Positions 34,482 through 42,794 of a DNA stretch of 64,000 nt are shown here, one piece after another. The stretch is from the NCBI RefSeq assembly GCF_000012985.1, contig NC_007645.1:3626501-3690500 (forward strand), written 5' to 3'. Under the pieces are notes generated by a model that was given only the letters and a program-made list of their open reading frames with translations, was not told where the DNA came from and made no database searches. Within the stretch, counting starts at the first letter, position 1. Each line of letters opens with the position of its first letter. The DNA is from Hahella chejuensis KCTC 2396. Lineage in GTDB: Bacteria > Pseudomonadota > Gammaproteobacteria > Pseudomonadales > Oleiphilaceae. Position numbers and translations under genes: made by a program.

Positions 34482-34798
34482 AGTAACTTTTCCCCTGCAG
34501 TCGTTACTTAATCGGATGAAATTCTATTAAGGGTCCTCTTGCAATTATCACAATAACTTGATTTCCTTAGCTTATTCTCAATCAAAATTTTTTCATTTCG
34601 CTCTGTCGAAATTCGCATTCGCCGTTCGACAAGGTGTAAATCCCCACTCTATTCCAGGCTTCCATATGCCTGCCGGCGTCCATTGGCGACAACCGGGACA
34701 CAGGGATTTGACAGGTTTATGATCATATTTTCGCGACAAGGTCCGATATTTGGCGAAAGTGGTCCAACGCTTTAACTCACTTTGCAGAGGAAGTGCAT

Positions 34799-35938
34799 AT
34801 GCTTAAAAAGCTCCTATGGGTGTTCGCTGGCCTTGTCGTCGTGGCGCTCATCGTTGGGGGAATCGTCCAGGTCAAGATGCAGCAGTTCGACACTATGGGG
34901 ACCGCCGCAGCGCAGATGACCATGCCGCCGACGCCGGTCAACACCTATACCGTCGAACAGTCGCAATGGCGTCCGCGCGTCTCCTTGGTGGGTTCCGTCA
35001 AACCGGTGCAGGGAACGGTAATCAACACCGAAATTGATGGGACGGTGAAAGAAATCAAATTCTCCGCTGGCGCGGACGTGAAAGCCGGCGATGTTCTGGT
35101 GCTGTTCGACGATGAGATCGAGCGGGCCGAGTTACGGGAGGCGGAAGTAGCCGCCGACCGCGCCCAGTTAAGCCTGACTCGCGCCAAAGAACTGAGCAAG
35201 ACGCGCAATATCTCCCAGCTGGAATTCGACAACGCGGAAAACGACGTAAAGCAGGCGCAGGCGCGACTGAATTACAACCGCGCCGTGATCGCCAAGAAAA
35301 CGTTGCGCGCTCCATTCGACGGCAAGTTGGGTATTCGCCAGATCAGCGTCGGTCAGTTCCTGAACAGGGGCACGCCCGTGGTGTCCCTGCAATCGCTGAA
35401 TCCGGTGTATGTGGAGTTTTCGCTGTCGCAACGGCGTCTGGGGGAGCTGGCGGAAGGCCTGAAAGTGGAAGTCGTCACCGATGCTTATCCAGAGCAAAAG
35501 TTTGTCGGCAAAATCACCGCATTCAACCCGGACATCGACCCCAACACTCGGAACGTGCGGGTGCAGGCGACGCTGGACAATCCTGAGGGCAAACTGCGTC
35601 CAGGCATGTTCGTCGCGATTGAGATGATTCTGGCGCAGGCGCGAGACGTGCTTTTCATTCCTTCCACTGCTGTGTTGCACGGCCCTTACGGTTCCTCCAT
35701 CTACGTGGTCGATAAAGGCGAAGCCAAAGACGGCGGCGACGCCCCTTTGGTATTACGTCAACAACTGGTGCGACTGGGAGAGACCCAGGGCGATTTTGTG
35801 ATCGTGGTCGAAGGCGTGAAACCCGGCGATCAGATCGTTTCCACCGGCTCGTTCAAGCTGATGCCCGGCATGTCCGTGGTGATTGACAATAAACTGGCGC
35901 CGGATTTCAAACTTAATCCGCAACCCAAGAATACCTGA
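34799..35938 (+). CDS. RND efflux membrane fusion protein
   Basis: 379 residues from ATG 34799, with AGAGG about 8 bases upstream. An N-terminal inner-membrane anchor (LLWVFAGLVVVALIVGGIV) precedes a barrel-sandwich/lipoyl domain split by an alpha-hairpin (GTVKEIKFSAGADVKAGDVL ... LRAPFDGKLGIRQISVGQFL), then beta-barrel and membrane-proximal domains. It couples the RND pump to an outer-membrane channel in the periplasm. Operon with the permease 14 bp downstream. No outer-membrane factor gene follows, so a TolC-like channel elsewhere must serve. Confidence 0.93.
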   Translation: MLKKLLWVFAGLVVVALIVGGIVQVKMQQFDTMGTAAAQMTMPPTPVNTYTVEQSQWRPRVSLVGSVKPVQGTVINTEIDGTVKEIKFSAGADVKAGDVLVLFDDEIERAELREAEVAADRAQLSLTRAKELSKTRNISQLEFDNAENDVKQAQARLNYNRAVIAKKTLRAPFDGKLGIRQISVGQFLNRGTPVVSLQSLNPVYVEFSLSQRRLGELAEGLKVEVVTDAYPEQKFVGKITAFNPDIDPNTRNVRVQATLDNPEGKLRPGMFVAIEMILAQARDVLFIPSTAVLHGPYGSSIYVVDKGEAKDGGDAPLVLRQQLVRLGETQGDFVIVVEGVKPGDQIVSTGSFKLMPGMSVVIDNKLAPDFKLNPQPKNT

Positions 35939-35952
35939 CAGGGCCGCCGATT

Positions 35953-38900
35953 ATGAAAGCTTTTACCGACATATTCGTGCGGCGTCCGGTGCTGGCCCTG
36001 GTGGTCAACATCGTCATCATCATCGCCGGCGTTCAGGCCTGGAACTCACTCAGCGTAAGACAGTACCCACAGAGCGAGAACGCTTCCGTCACAGTGGCCA
36101 CCACATACGTGGGCGCCAGCGCGGACGTAGTGAGGGGGTTTGTCACCACCGCGATTGAGCGCGCTATCGCTTCCGCGGACGGGGTGGATTACATCGAATC
36201 CAAGAGTATGCTGGGCCTGTCCCTGGTGACGGCGCGCCTTAAGCTCAACTACGATCCGACCAAGGCGCTGGCTGACATCACCGCCAAAGTGAATCAGGTG
36301 CGCAATGAACTGCCCGCCGGCTCGGAGCTGCCCGCGATCAGCGTGCAATCCGCCGACTCGGAGTTCGCCGCCGCTTATCTCAGCTTCTGGTCCGAGTCGT
36401 TGTCGCAGAGCGAAATCACCGACTATCTGGTGCGGGTGGTGCAGCCGCGACTGGCGGCCTTGTCCGGCGTACAGCGGGCGGATATTTTCGGCGCCCGCAC
36501 TTTCGCCATGCGCATCTGGCTGAAGCCGGACCACATGGCGGCGCTGAACATCAGCCCCACGCAAGTACGCGACGCCCTCGCCGTTAACAACTATCTGGCG
36601 CCGGTGGGCAGCACCAAAGGCAGTTTCGTACAGACTTATCTGACCGCCAATACCGACCTGCATACGGTTGAGCAGTTTCAGGAGCTGGTGATCCGCCAGG
36701 AGAATGACACCATCATCCGTCTGCAGGATATCGCCGACGTGGAATTGGGCGCCGAGGAATACGACACCGAAGTCAGCTTCAACGGCCAGACCGCCGTGTT
36801 CATGGGCATCTTCCCGCTTCCCAGCGCCAATACCATCGAAGTAGTGGAGCGGGTGCGCAAGGATCTGGAAGCCATTAAGGAAGACCTGCCTCCCGGCCTG
36901 CAGGGCGGCATCGGTTATGACGCCTCGGAATACATCAACAACGCCATTCATGAAGTGGTGGGCACCCTCACCGACACGTTGTTGATCGTGGTAGTGGTGA
37001 TCTTCCTGTTCCTGGGCTCTTTCCGTTCCGTGCTGGTGCCCATCGTGGCGATTCCCGTCTCGTTGATCGGCGCTATCTTTTTGATGCAGATGTTCGGGTT
37101 CACGCTAAACCTGCTCACGCTGCTGGCGATAGTGCTTTCCGTGGGGCTGGTGGTGGACGACGCCATCGTCGTGGTGGAGAACGTCGAACGGCATCTGCGG
37201 GAAGGCCGCAGTCCGGTGGAAGCCGCGCGTATCGGCGCGCGAGAGTTGATCGGCCCGGTCATCGCCATGACCATCACCCTGGCGGCGGTGTACACCCCTA
37301 TCGGTTTACAGGGCGGCCTTACCGGCGCGCTGTTCCGTGAGTTCGCTTTGACCCTGGCGGGGGCGGTGACTATCTCAGGCATCGTCGCCCTCACTTTGTC
37401 GCCCATGATGAGCGCCAAGTTGCTGCGCAGCGCAGAGAGCGAGGAAAAAGGCTTCACGGGCTGGGTCAACCACCGTTTCGATCGTCTGCGCGACGGGTAT
37501 GGCAAAGTGCTGGAAAAAGTGCTGCGCGCGCGTCCGGCGGTTTACACCATCTGGGCGGGGCTCAGTCTGATGGTGATCCCCATGTATATGTTTTCACCCA
37601 AAGAACTGGCGCCGCTGGAAGACCAGGGCTTTATGTTCGGCATCATCAACAACGCCGCCAATGCGTCGGCGGACCAGAAAGCGCACTTCGGTCATGCGGC
37701 GGAACAAATCTTTCTGAACGCGCCAGAACGCGATCTGACTTTCCAGATACTGCTGTCGCCTTCCGACCCTTTTGCGGCGGCGCTGGGCGTCGGCGGCTTC
37801 AGCGGCATGGTGGTGAAGCCATGGAATCAACGGGATCGCTCTATCGCTGAGATCGTGATGGATATGCAGAATCAGCTGAACGCGATACCTGGTTTGCAGG
37901 TATTCGCGGCGCAACCGCCCGCCCTGCCCGGCGGCAGCAACTTCCCGGTGGAGTTCGTGATCGCCTCCACTGCGGAGCCGGAGCAGATGTTGCAGTTTGC
38001 GCAACAACTGCAAATGAAAGCCATGGAAAGCGGCCTGTTCTACTTCCCGCCGGATATCGACCTGAAGTACGACCAGCCGCAGTCTGAAGTGGTCATTGAC
38101 CATCGCAAAGTGGCGGCGCTGGGCCTTAACAACGCGCAGATTGGCGCAGACTTGAGCGCGGCTCTGGGCGGCAATTACGTCAATCGTCTGAACATGGACG
38201 GACGCGCCTACAAGGTCATCCCGCAAGTGTCGCGAGTGGAGCGCTTGAATCCGGATCAGCTTAAGGACATTTATGTTTCCGGCCCCGAAGGGCAATTGAT
38301 GCCGCTCAGCGCCGTAGCCACGATTACGGACAGCACTGTGCCGCGCTCGTTGAACCGCTTTCAACAGCTTAATGCGGTGAAGCTGTCCGGCATGACCGCA
38401 CAATTGGACGAGGGCTTGAAAGCGCTGGAAAAAGCGGCGGAAGAAATCCTGCCGCCGGGCTACACCATCAACTACACCGGCGAGTCCCGTCAGCTGCGCA
38501 CGGAGGGAGGCAAGTTCCTGCCCGCGCTGGGACTGGCCATTCTGATGATCTTCCTGGTGCTGTCGGTGCAGTTCAATTCCTTCCGCGACCCGTTTGTGAT
38601 TCTGTTGGGCTCCGCCCCATTAGCCATGTTCGGCGCCCTGCTCTTCACCACCTTGAAGATGCCAGACCCGAATATGCCGTACTGGACCAACGGCTGGACC
38701 ACCACCATGAACATCTACGCTCAGGTGGGGCTGGTGACCCTGGTCGGTTTGATCTCCAAAAACGGCATTCTTATCGTGGAGTTCGCCAACAAACTGCAAA
38801 TGCAGGGCATGGATAAACTCAACGCCGTACATCAGGCCGCCATGACCCGTCTGCGCCCGGTGTTGATGACCTCCGTCGCCACCGTGGCGGGCCACTTCCC

Positions 38901-39096
38901 GCTGACCCTGGTGGAAGGCCCCGGCGCCGCCGCCCGTAACTCCATCGGCCTGGTGCTGGTGGGCGGCATGGCCATCGGCACGTTGTTCACGCTGTTTGTG
39001 ACGCCGGCGTTGTATGTGCTGTTGGCGCGGCAGCATAAGGACGATCCCGTCGCCGAAGAAATCGAGTCCGGCCACGCTCAGCCGGCGCCAGGCTAA
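35953..39096 (+). CDS. RND multidrug efflux permease
   Basis: 1047 residues, normal for HAE-1 pumps such as AcrB/MexF. The layout is one N-terminal membrane segment, a periplasmic porter loop, five more helices, then a second repeat of the same. The proton-relay Asp pair is in GLVVDDAIVVVEN. Inner-membrane antiporter that exports drugs or lipophiles with its fusion-protein partner. Substrate not predictable. The stop is followed by paired hairpins including a good terminator. Confidence 0.95.
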   Translation: MKAFTDIFVRRPVLALVVNIVIIIAGVQAWNSLSVRQYPQSENASVTVATTYVGASADVVRGFVTTAIERAIASADGVDYIESKSMLGLSLVTARLKLNYDPTKALADITAKVNQVRNELPAGSELPAISVQSADSEFAAAYLSFWSESLSQSEITDYLVRVVQPRLAALSGVQRADIFGARTFAMRIWLKPDHMAALNISPTQVRDALAVNNYLAPVGSTKGSFVQTYLTANTDLHTVEQFQELVIRQENDTIIRLQDIADVELGAEEYDTEVSFNGQTAVFMGIFPLPSANTIEVVERVRKDLEAIKEDLPPGLQGGIGYDASEYINNAIHEVVGTLTDTLLIVVVVIFLFLGSFRSVLVPIVAIPVSLIGAIFLMQMFGFTLNLLTLLAIVLSVGLVVDDAIVVVENVERHLREGRSPVEAARIGARELIGPVIAMTITLAAVYTPIGLQGGLTGALFREFALTLAGAVTISGIVALTLSPMMSAKLLRSAESEEKGFTGWVNHRFDRLRDGYGKVLEKVLRARPAVYTIWAGLSLMVIPMYMFSPKELAPLEDQGFMFGIINNAANASADQKAHFGHAAEQIFLNAPERDLTFQILLSPSDPFAAALGVGGFSGMVVKPWNQRDRSIAEIVMDMQNQLNAIPGLQVFAAQPPALPGGSNFPVEFVIASTAEPEQMLQFAQQLQMKAMESGLFYFPPDIDLKYDQPQSEVVIDHRKVAALGLNNAQIGADLSAALGGNYVNRLNMDGRAYKVIPQVSRVERLNPDQLKDIYVSGPEGQLMPLSAVATITDSTVPRSLNRFQQLNAVKLSGMTAQLDEGLKALEKAAEEILPPGYTINYTGESRQLRTEGGKFLPALGLAILMIFLVLSVQFNSFRDPFVILLGSAPLAMFGALLFTTLKMPDPNMPYWTNGWTTTMNIYAQVGLVTLVGLISKNGILIVEFANKLQMQGMDKLNAVHQAAMTRLRPVLMTSVATVAGHFPLTLVEGPGAAARNSIGLVLVGGMAIGTLFTLFVTPALYVLLARQHKDDPVAEEIESGHAQPAPG

Positions 39097-39117
39097 GCAA
39101 TCAGCCTGCTTTGCAAT

Positions 39118-39183
39118 CTGGCGGACAAACAGATTCCCTGTATTTGTCCGCCAGCGACAGGGCCTGCTTCCAGCAGGCCTTTT
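39118..39183 (+). terminator. hairpin pair ending the RND operon, related to the repeat family
   Basis: CTGGCGGACAAA (39118-39129) pairs perfectly with TTTGTCCGCCAG (39143-39154). A GGCCTGC-TTCCA-GCAGGCC stem with TTTT then follows (39161-39183), a sound intrinsic terminator. The hairpins and the linking GCGACAGGGCCTGC resemble the CAGACAAATAG and ACAGGGCCTG hairpins of the 145-bp repeat, so this looks like a diverged part of that family now working as a terminator. Confidence 0.75.
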
Positions 39184-39194
39184 CGTACGCTCCC

Positions 39195-39503
39195 CAGCAA
39201 GTCCCGACGTTTCCCTTATCAACGCCCATAGCGCTAGCTGGCGCCGTCTTTCTGCTGTTTCTGCTGCGGTACGGCGGACTGGCTTTCTCATGCAGGTGAA
39301 AACCATGCATTCCCGGCTCCAGTCCTTCGAGAATCGGCCGGATTAATACGCCATGAGACGTGGGCTCCAGAATAACGGCGCCTATTTTATCTCCAACGTC
39401 CTGGTCGCTGATTTTGCTGACGGAAACCCGGATGGCGTTTTGCGCATGAGCGCCCAACGCGCCGCTCAGCGCAAGAGTCGCGGCGGCGATGGTTTCGGTT
39501 CAT
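39195..39503 (-). pseudogene. sodC: decayed Cu-Zn superoxide dismutase
   Basis: A clear SodC N-terminal third is visible: ISDQDVGDKIGAVILEPTSH, GVLIRPILEGLEPGMHGFHL, HEKAS. This includes the His pair that starts the copper site. A signal peptide (TIAAATLALSGALGAHAQ) precedes it, but its Met (ATG 39503, MNR) is in another frame by one base. After HEKAS the reading loses SodC similarity and runs into the repeat-like hairpins at 39118-39183. The catalytic second half (zinc loop, electrostatic loop) is gone. At least two lesions make this non-functional. Confidence 0.8.
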
Positions 39504-39533
39504 CGTCCATGAGTGCGGCCTTCGCTGGCGCCT

Positions 39534-40199
39534 TTAGAAAATCGCCCGATGTAAATCCGACTTGCAGTGTTGTCCAGGATCACCCTGATTATTGCCGACC
39601 CGCGTCCAATGGCTCTTGACGTTATCGGTCATAACAGAAGTCGCTCCCGCGCTGGAAAAAGCTTCATGCAAGGCTTTCTGTGGCATTCTCGGATTGTTAT
39701 GGTGGCTGTATGTCCAGAAATTAAGTTCGCCGCTGTACGCCAGCGCGTCTGCGGCTTCCCTGAGAGCAACGCAGACGTTTTGGTATAACGCCTGATTCCC
39801 ATTCACCAAGGCCTGCGGCGACGGGATTTGCGCATCCCCCACATCCAGATTCTTGACATAGACGTCACGCAACAGGGTATCCGCCGTCACATTGAAAAAG
39901 AACATCCCCACACGAACGGCCTGAACGATGTCTTGCGTTCGCGTTGCGTCCACACTGAAAACCCAGACTTCGCGACTGTCTACGACAGCGGCCTCTACGT
40001 TTTCGCCGCGTATCCAGGCAAGAAACGGAAATGGAAAGCCGTAAACATGGCAGGTCGCCCGCCACTCTTCAAATGAGAGCAAGCTGCTCCTTACCACAAC
40101 GTTTTTTTCTTGCGCCTCTTTATCCAATGCGAGAGAAACGCTGGTTTTGCAGTCATAACGCCCCTCGGCGAGGGTCAACGCTCCCCTAACCTTCTTCAT
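39534..40199 (-). CDS. orphan protein, downstream member of a coupled pair
   Basis: 221 residues from ATG 40199, which overlaps the upstream gene's stop region by 14 bp, so translation is probably coupled. No signal peptide or membrane helix. Aromatic-rich central part (CHVYGFPFPFLAWIRGENVE) and a His-rich C-terminus. Family not recognised. The longer frame to 40295 overlaps the upstream gene and is unlikely. Confidence 0.6.
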   Translation of the reverse strand: MKKVRGALTLAEGRYDCKTSVSLALDKEAQEKNVVVRSSLLSFEEWRATCHVYGFPFPFLAWIRGENVEAAVVDSREVWVFSVDATRTQDIVQAVRVGMFFFNVTADTLLRDVYVKNLDVGDAQIPSPQALVNGNQALYQNVCVALREAADALAYSGELNFWTYSHHNNPRMPQKALHEAFSSAGATSVMTDNVKSHWTRVGNNQGDPGQHCKSDLHRAIF

Positions 40200-40554
40200 G
40201 GCCAAGCTCTTCACCATATTCCAATGCTTCAGAGGAGATGCCGCCAACATAGTAGATACAGTCATTCTCCAAAGCCTGTGACGCGGTGACGCCAAGCTCA
40301 GGCTCGTTCAGAGACGGCTCATGAATAGGTCCTCCTATGCCAATAGGTCCTTTGTACTGTTCGCACTTCCACAGGTCCATCAACGTCATTTTGCTTTCAG
40401 CCAGATACTTGTCGAACAGATCCAGCGCTTCTCTCATGGACGTGGCGGGAACCACGCCAACGCCAACCATGTACTCAGACCCATCTAAATTCATTGGCGA
40501 GAAAGGGTCCATGGAAGCTCGATGGTAGAGCAGCCAGGCGGACACTATTTCCAT
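40186..40554 (-). CDS. orphan protein, upstream member of a coupled pair
   Basis: 122 residues with a good ribosome site (GAGGAG 5 bases before ATG 40554). Acidic, soluble, Gly/Pro loop GPIGIGGPIHEPSLNEPE in the middle. Family not recognised. Coupled to the 221-residue gene, so the two may form a complex or a toxin/antitoxin-like or immunity-like pair; that is only a context guess. Confidence 0.6.
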   Translation of the reverse strand: MEIVSAWLLYHRASMDPFSPMNLDGSEYMVGVGVVPATSMREALDLFDKYLAESKMTLMDLWKCEQYKGPIGIGGPIHEPSLNEPELGVTASQALENDCIYYVGGISSEALEYGEELGHEEG

Positions 40555-40629
40555 AAACGCTCCTCAAAACTCATTACTGTATGCGGCATAACATTCCCCT
40601 TTATCACAGAACGTTAAAACTTCATAAAT

Positions 40630-40775
40630 ATTAACGTGGCAATGATATTAGCATGTTATTAATCAGGCGCAGGGATGCGCCTGCGCGGCGGCTGGCCGCG
40701 GGAGACAGGGCCTGACATGTGCAGGTCCTGTCGTTGCAGACAAATAGCTTCCTTCTATTTATCCGCCTGATTAAT
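40630..40775 (+). repeat. 146-bp multi-hairpin repeat, copy C (forward, terminal loop inverted)
   Basis: Same orientation as copies B and D, with the first end reading ATTAACGTGGCAATGAT. In the last hairpin the loop reads AGCTTCCTTCT, whereas copies B and D (and A when turned round) read AGAAGGAAGCT, its exact reverse complement. It fills most of the 40555-40902 gap between the orphan pair and a substrate-binding protein gene. Confidence 0.88.
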
Positions 40776-40902
40776 AATAACGTCGTATATCAGGTAAGCT
40801 ATACTTTTCTACAAACGCATGACCACCACAAACCATGGCGCCAGGGGCCGCTCATGTGCGGTTCAATGCCGCACCACGCTTTATCTGAAAGGGTGAATCT
40901 TT

Positions 40903-41658
40903 ATGAAGCATAGGACCTGGAAGATAATGGGCGTCCTCGCCCTTATTGTCTCTGTGATGTTAAGTTCCAGGCCGGTTTTCGCGGAAAAAAAAGCGCTCGT
41001 GGTTGCTGGCGATGAGGAAAAGAAAGGCGGCTATCTGGTTGAAATTACCCAGGCCGCCTTCAGCAGAGTGGGCTACGCCACCGATTTTCGTTTTGTTCCC
41101 TGGTCCAGGGCGCTCACCAAAAGCATCGCCGGGGAATACGATGTATTGCTGGCCGCCTACTACACCCACGAACGCGCGGAGAAGCTGTTGTATTCCAAAC
41201 CCATCGGCGTCGCCGAGGTCATGTTGCTGCAGCGAAAAGGCAGCGATATCACCTACCGCAAGCTCGAAGATTTAAAGCCCTACCGGATCGGCCATATCAG
41301 CAACTCCAAAGTCAGCCCTGAATTCGACAAGGCGGAAGCGGAATATCTGAACATTGAATACGCGTTCGACGCCGAAACCAATATTCGCAAACTGCTGGCG
41401 GGAAGGCTTGATCTGATGGTGGAGAAAAAGCAACGGATCGTGCAACTGGTGAATACTGAGTTCGCCTCCGAGGCCCATAAGCTGGCGTTTGTGAACCCTC
41501 CCCTGCACATCAATTACTTCCACAACTGCGTAACAAAGATAAATCCCGACCATCAAAAAATCATCCACGACTTCAACCTGGGTCTGGATATCATTCGCAA
41601 AGACGGCACCGAAGCCCGCATCCTGAAGAAACACGGGGAAGACAAGCAAGACCTGTAG
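40903..41658 (+). CDS. periplasmic solute-binding protein (SBP_bac_3 type)
   Basis: 251 residues. Signal peptide MKHRTWKIMGVLALIVSVML...VFA with cleavage near residue 27. The mature part has the polar amino acid-binding protein fold (family 3): GGYLVEITQAAFSRVGYATD, VPWSRALTKSIAGEYD, LDLMVEKKQ. No ABC permease or ATPase gene is adjacent. Such lone family-3 proteins are common in Hahella-type genomes and may serve sensing rather than transport. Confidence 0.85.
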   Translation: MKHRTWKIMGVLALIVSVMLSSRPVFAEKKALVVAGDEEKKGGYLVEITQAAFSRVGYATDFRFVPWSRALTKSIAGEYDVLLAAYYTHERAEKLLYSKPIGVAEVMLLQRKGSDITYRKLEDLKPYRIGHISNSKVSPEFDKAEAEYLNIEYAFDAETNIRKLLAGRLDLMVEKKQRIVQLVNTEFASEAHKLAFVNPPLHINYFHNCVTKINPDHQKIIHDFNLGLDIIRKDGTEARILKKHGEDKQDL

Positions 41659-41761
41659 CTGCTCCTGCTCATTTCGAATATATGCCCCATGGCGTCCGTT
41701 TCGGCGTAACGGGGAAACAGCCCGTAGCGAACTCCGTTTCCAGTTTCAAAGCCCTGCTATT

Positions 41762-41808
41762 ATTAATCAGACGCATCCATGCGCCTGATTATTAACATGT
41801 CAATATGG
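41762..41808 (-). repeat. fragment E of the multi-hairpin repeat
   Basis: ATTAATCAG, ACGCATCCATGCGCCTG hairpin, then ATTAACATGTCAATATGG; reverse orientation, truncated before the last 15 bases of the consensus end. The convergent gene at 41800 terminates inside it and uses its CAATATGG as the stop and last codons. Confidence 0.8.
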
Positions 41809-42648
41809 CTGCTCTGCATTGGTTTCCTGCACCCCCGCGCCCTGCCACTTTGCGTTGATCTTGTAAAAAATCCCTTTCTCTACAATGCGTCGTTTGCCCG
41901 CATCGAAAACGCCCAACAGTTTTTCTCCGTCAGGGTTTTTCTTGGCGCTGACGGCGAATTCGTCGGTGGAGTCGAACACGGGAAGTTTTTTGTAATGATT
42001 GCGCCAGTTCGCCTGCTGCAGGGCGTAGTCGAAGTTCAGCTCATATCCGGCGAGACCGTCCAGGTGCCCTTTGTCCAGCATGGCGAAGCCTTGCAGAATC
42101 TCGCCCACGTCATACTTGACGATGCGGGACTGCCGCTCCCATTCCAGACCGTAATTCCAACCCCGCAACACGCCGATGGTTTTACCTTCCAAAGACGCCA
42201 GCCCATTCCAGCGCAGCTTGGCGTCCGGCTTTATATAGATCAGGAAGTCCACATGATTGATGGCCTCCTTGGAGTAATTGAAGTAGCTGGCGCGTTCCTG
42301 ATTGAATCCAGTGGGAAACAGGATGTCCAGCTTGCCGGCCTTCACTTGATCGAAGGCGCGAATCCAGGGATAGATATAAAGTTGAATGGTGTAGCCCATT
42401 TCATGATAACTCTCCCTCAGAACATCCCAGCTATATCCTTGCAGACGATCTGAGTCCAGGCCTGGCGGAATGGTTTCCCGTTGCACTTTTTCAGCAAAAC
42501 GCTTATCGAAAGTGAATGGCGGGTTATTGGTCAGGGTGGCGACCCTCACCAGTTTTTCCGCATCCGGTTCGTCAAAATGATCTTTCGCCCAGGAAAAAGG
42601 CGCGCCCAAGAGCAAAACGGTGAAAACTAGAATCAAAATCTGCACAGG
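41800..42648 (-). CDS. periplasmic solute-binding protein, 3' end within a repeat
   Basis: 282 residues from ATG 42648, which begins a clear signal peptide (MPVQILILVFTVLLLGAPFS); the longer frame adds 23 non-signal residues. The mature part is a family-3-type binding protein: VRVATLTNNPPFTFDKRF, SWDVLRESYHEMGYTIQLYI, YPWIRAFDQVKAGKLDILFP, TIGVLRGWNYG. The last codons and TGA stop (QPY*) lie in repeat fragment E, so the insertion or a later rearrangement probably replaced the native end. No transporter genes adjacent. Confidence 0.82.
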   Translation of the reverse strand, partial: PVQILILVFTVLLLGAPFSWAKDHFDEPDAEKLVRVATLTNNPPFTFDKRFAEKVQRETIPPGLDSDRLQGYSWDVLRESYHEMGYTIQLYIYPWIRAFDQVKAGKLDILFPTGFNQERASYFNYSKEAINHVDFLIYIKPDAKLRWNGLASLEGKTIGVLRGWNYGLEWERQSRIVKYDVGEILQGFAMLDKGHLDGLAGYELNFDYALQQANWRNHYKKLPVFDSTDEFAVSAKKNPDGEKLLGVFDAGKRRIVEKGIFYKINAKWQGAGVQETNAEQPY

Positions 42649-42794
42649 CATCCCCCGCGTGTCGACGACGATAGACCCCAAGCTGGTTTCATCCCGAACG
42701 GCGACGAGGGGGCGCAACGTCGCCGTGATGAACGTCCGTGCTTACTTGCCAGTATAGACCTTCAACAGCGCTTGAGCCTTGTCATTGCGCCGCC

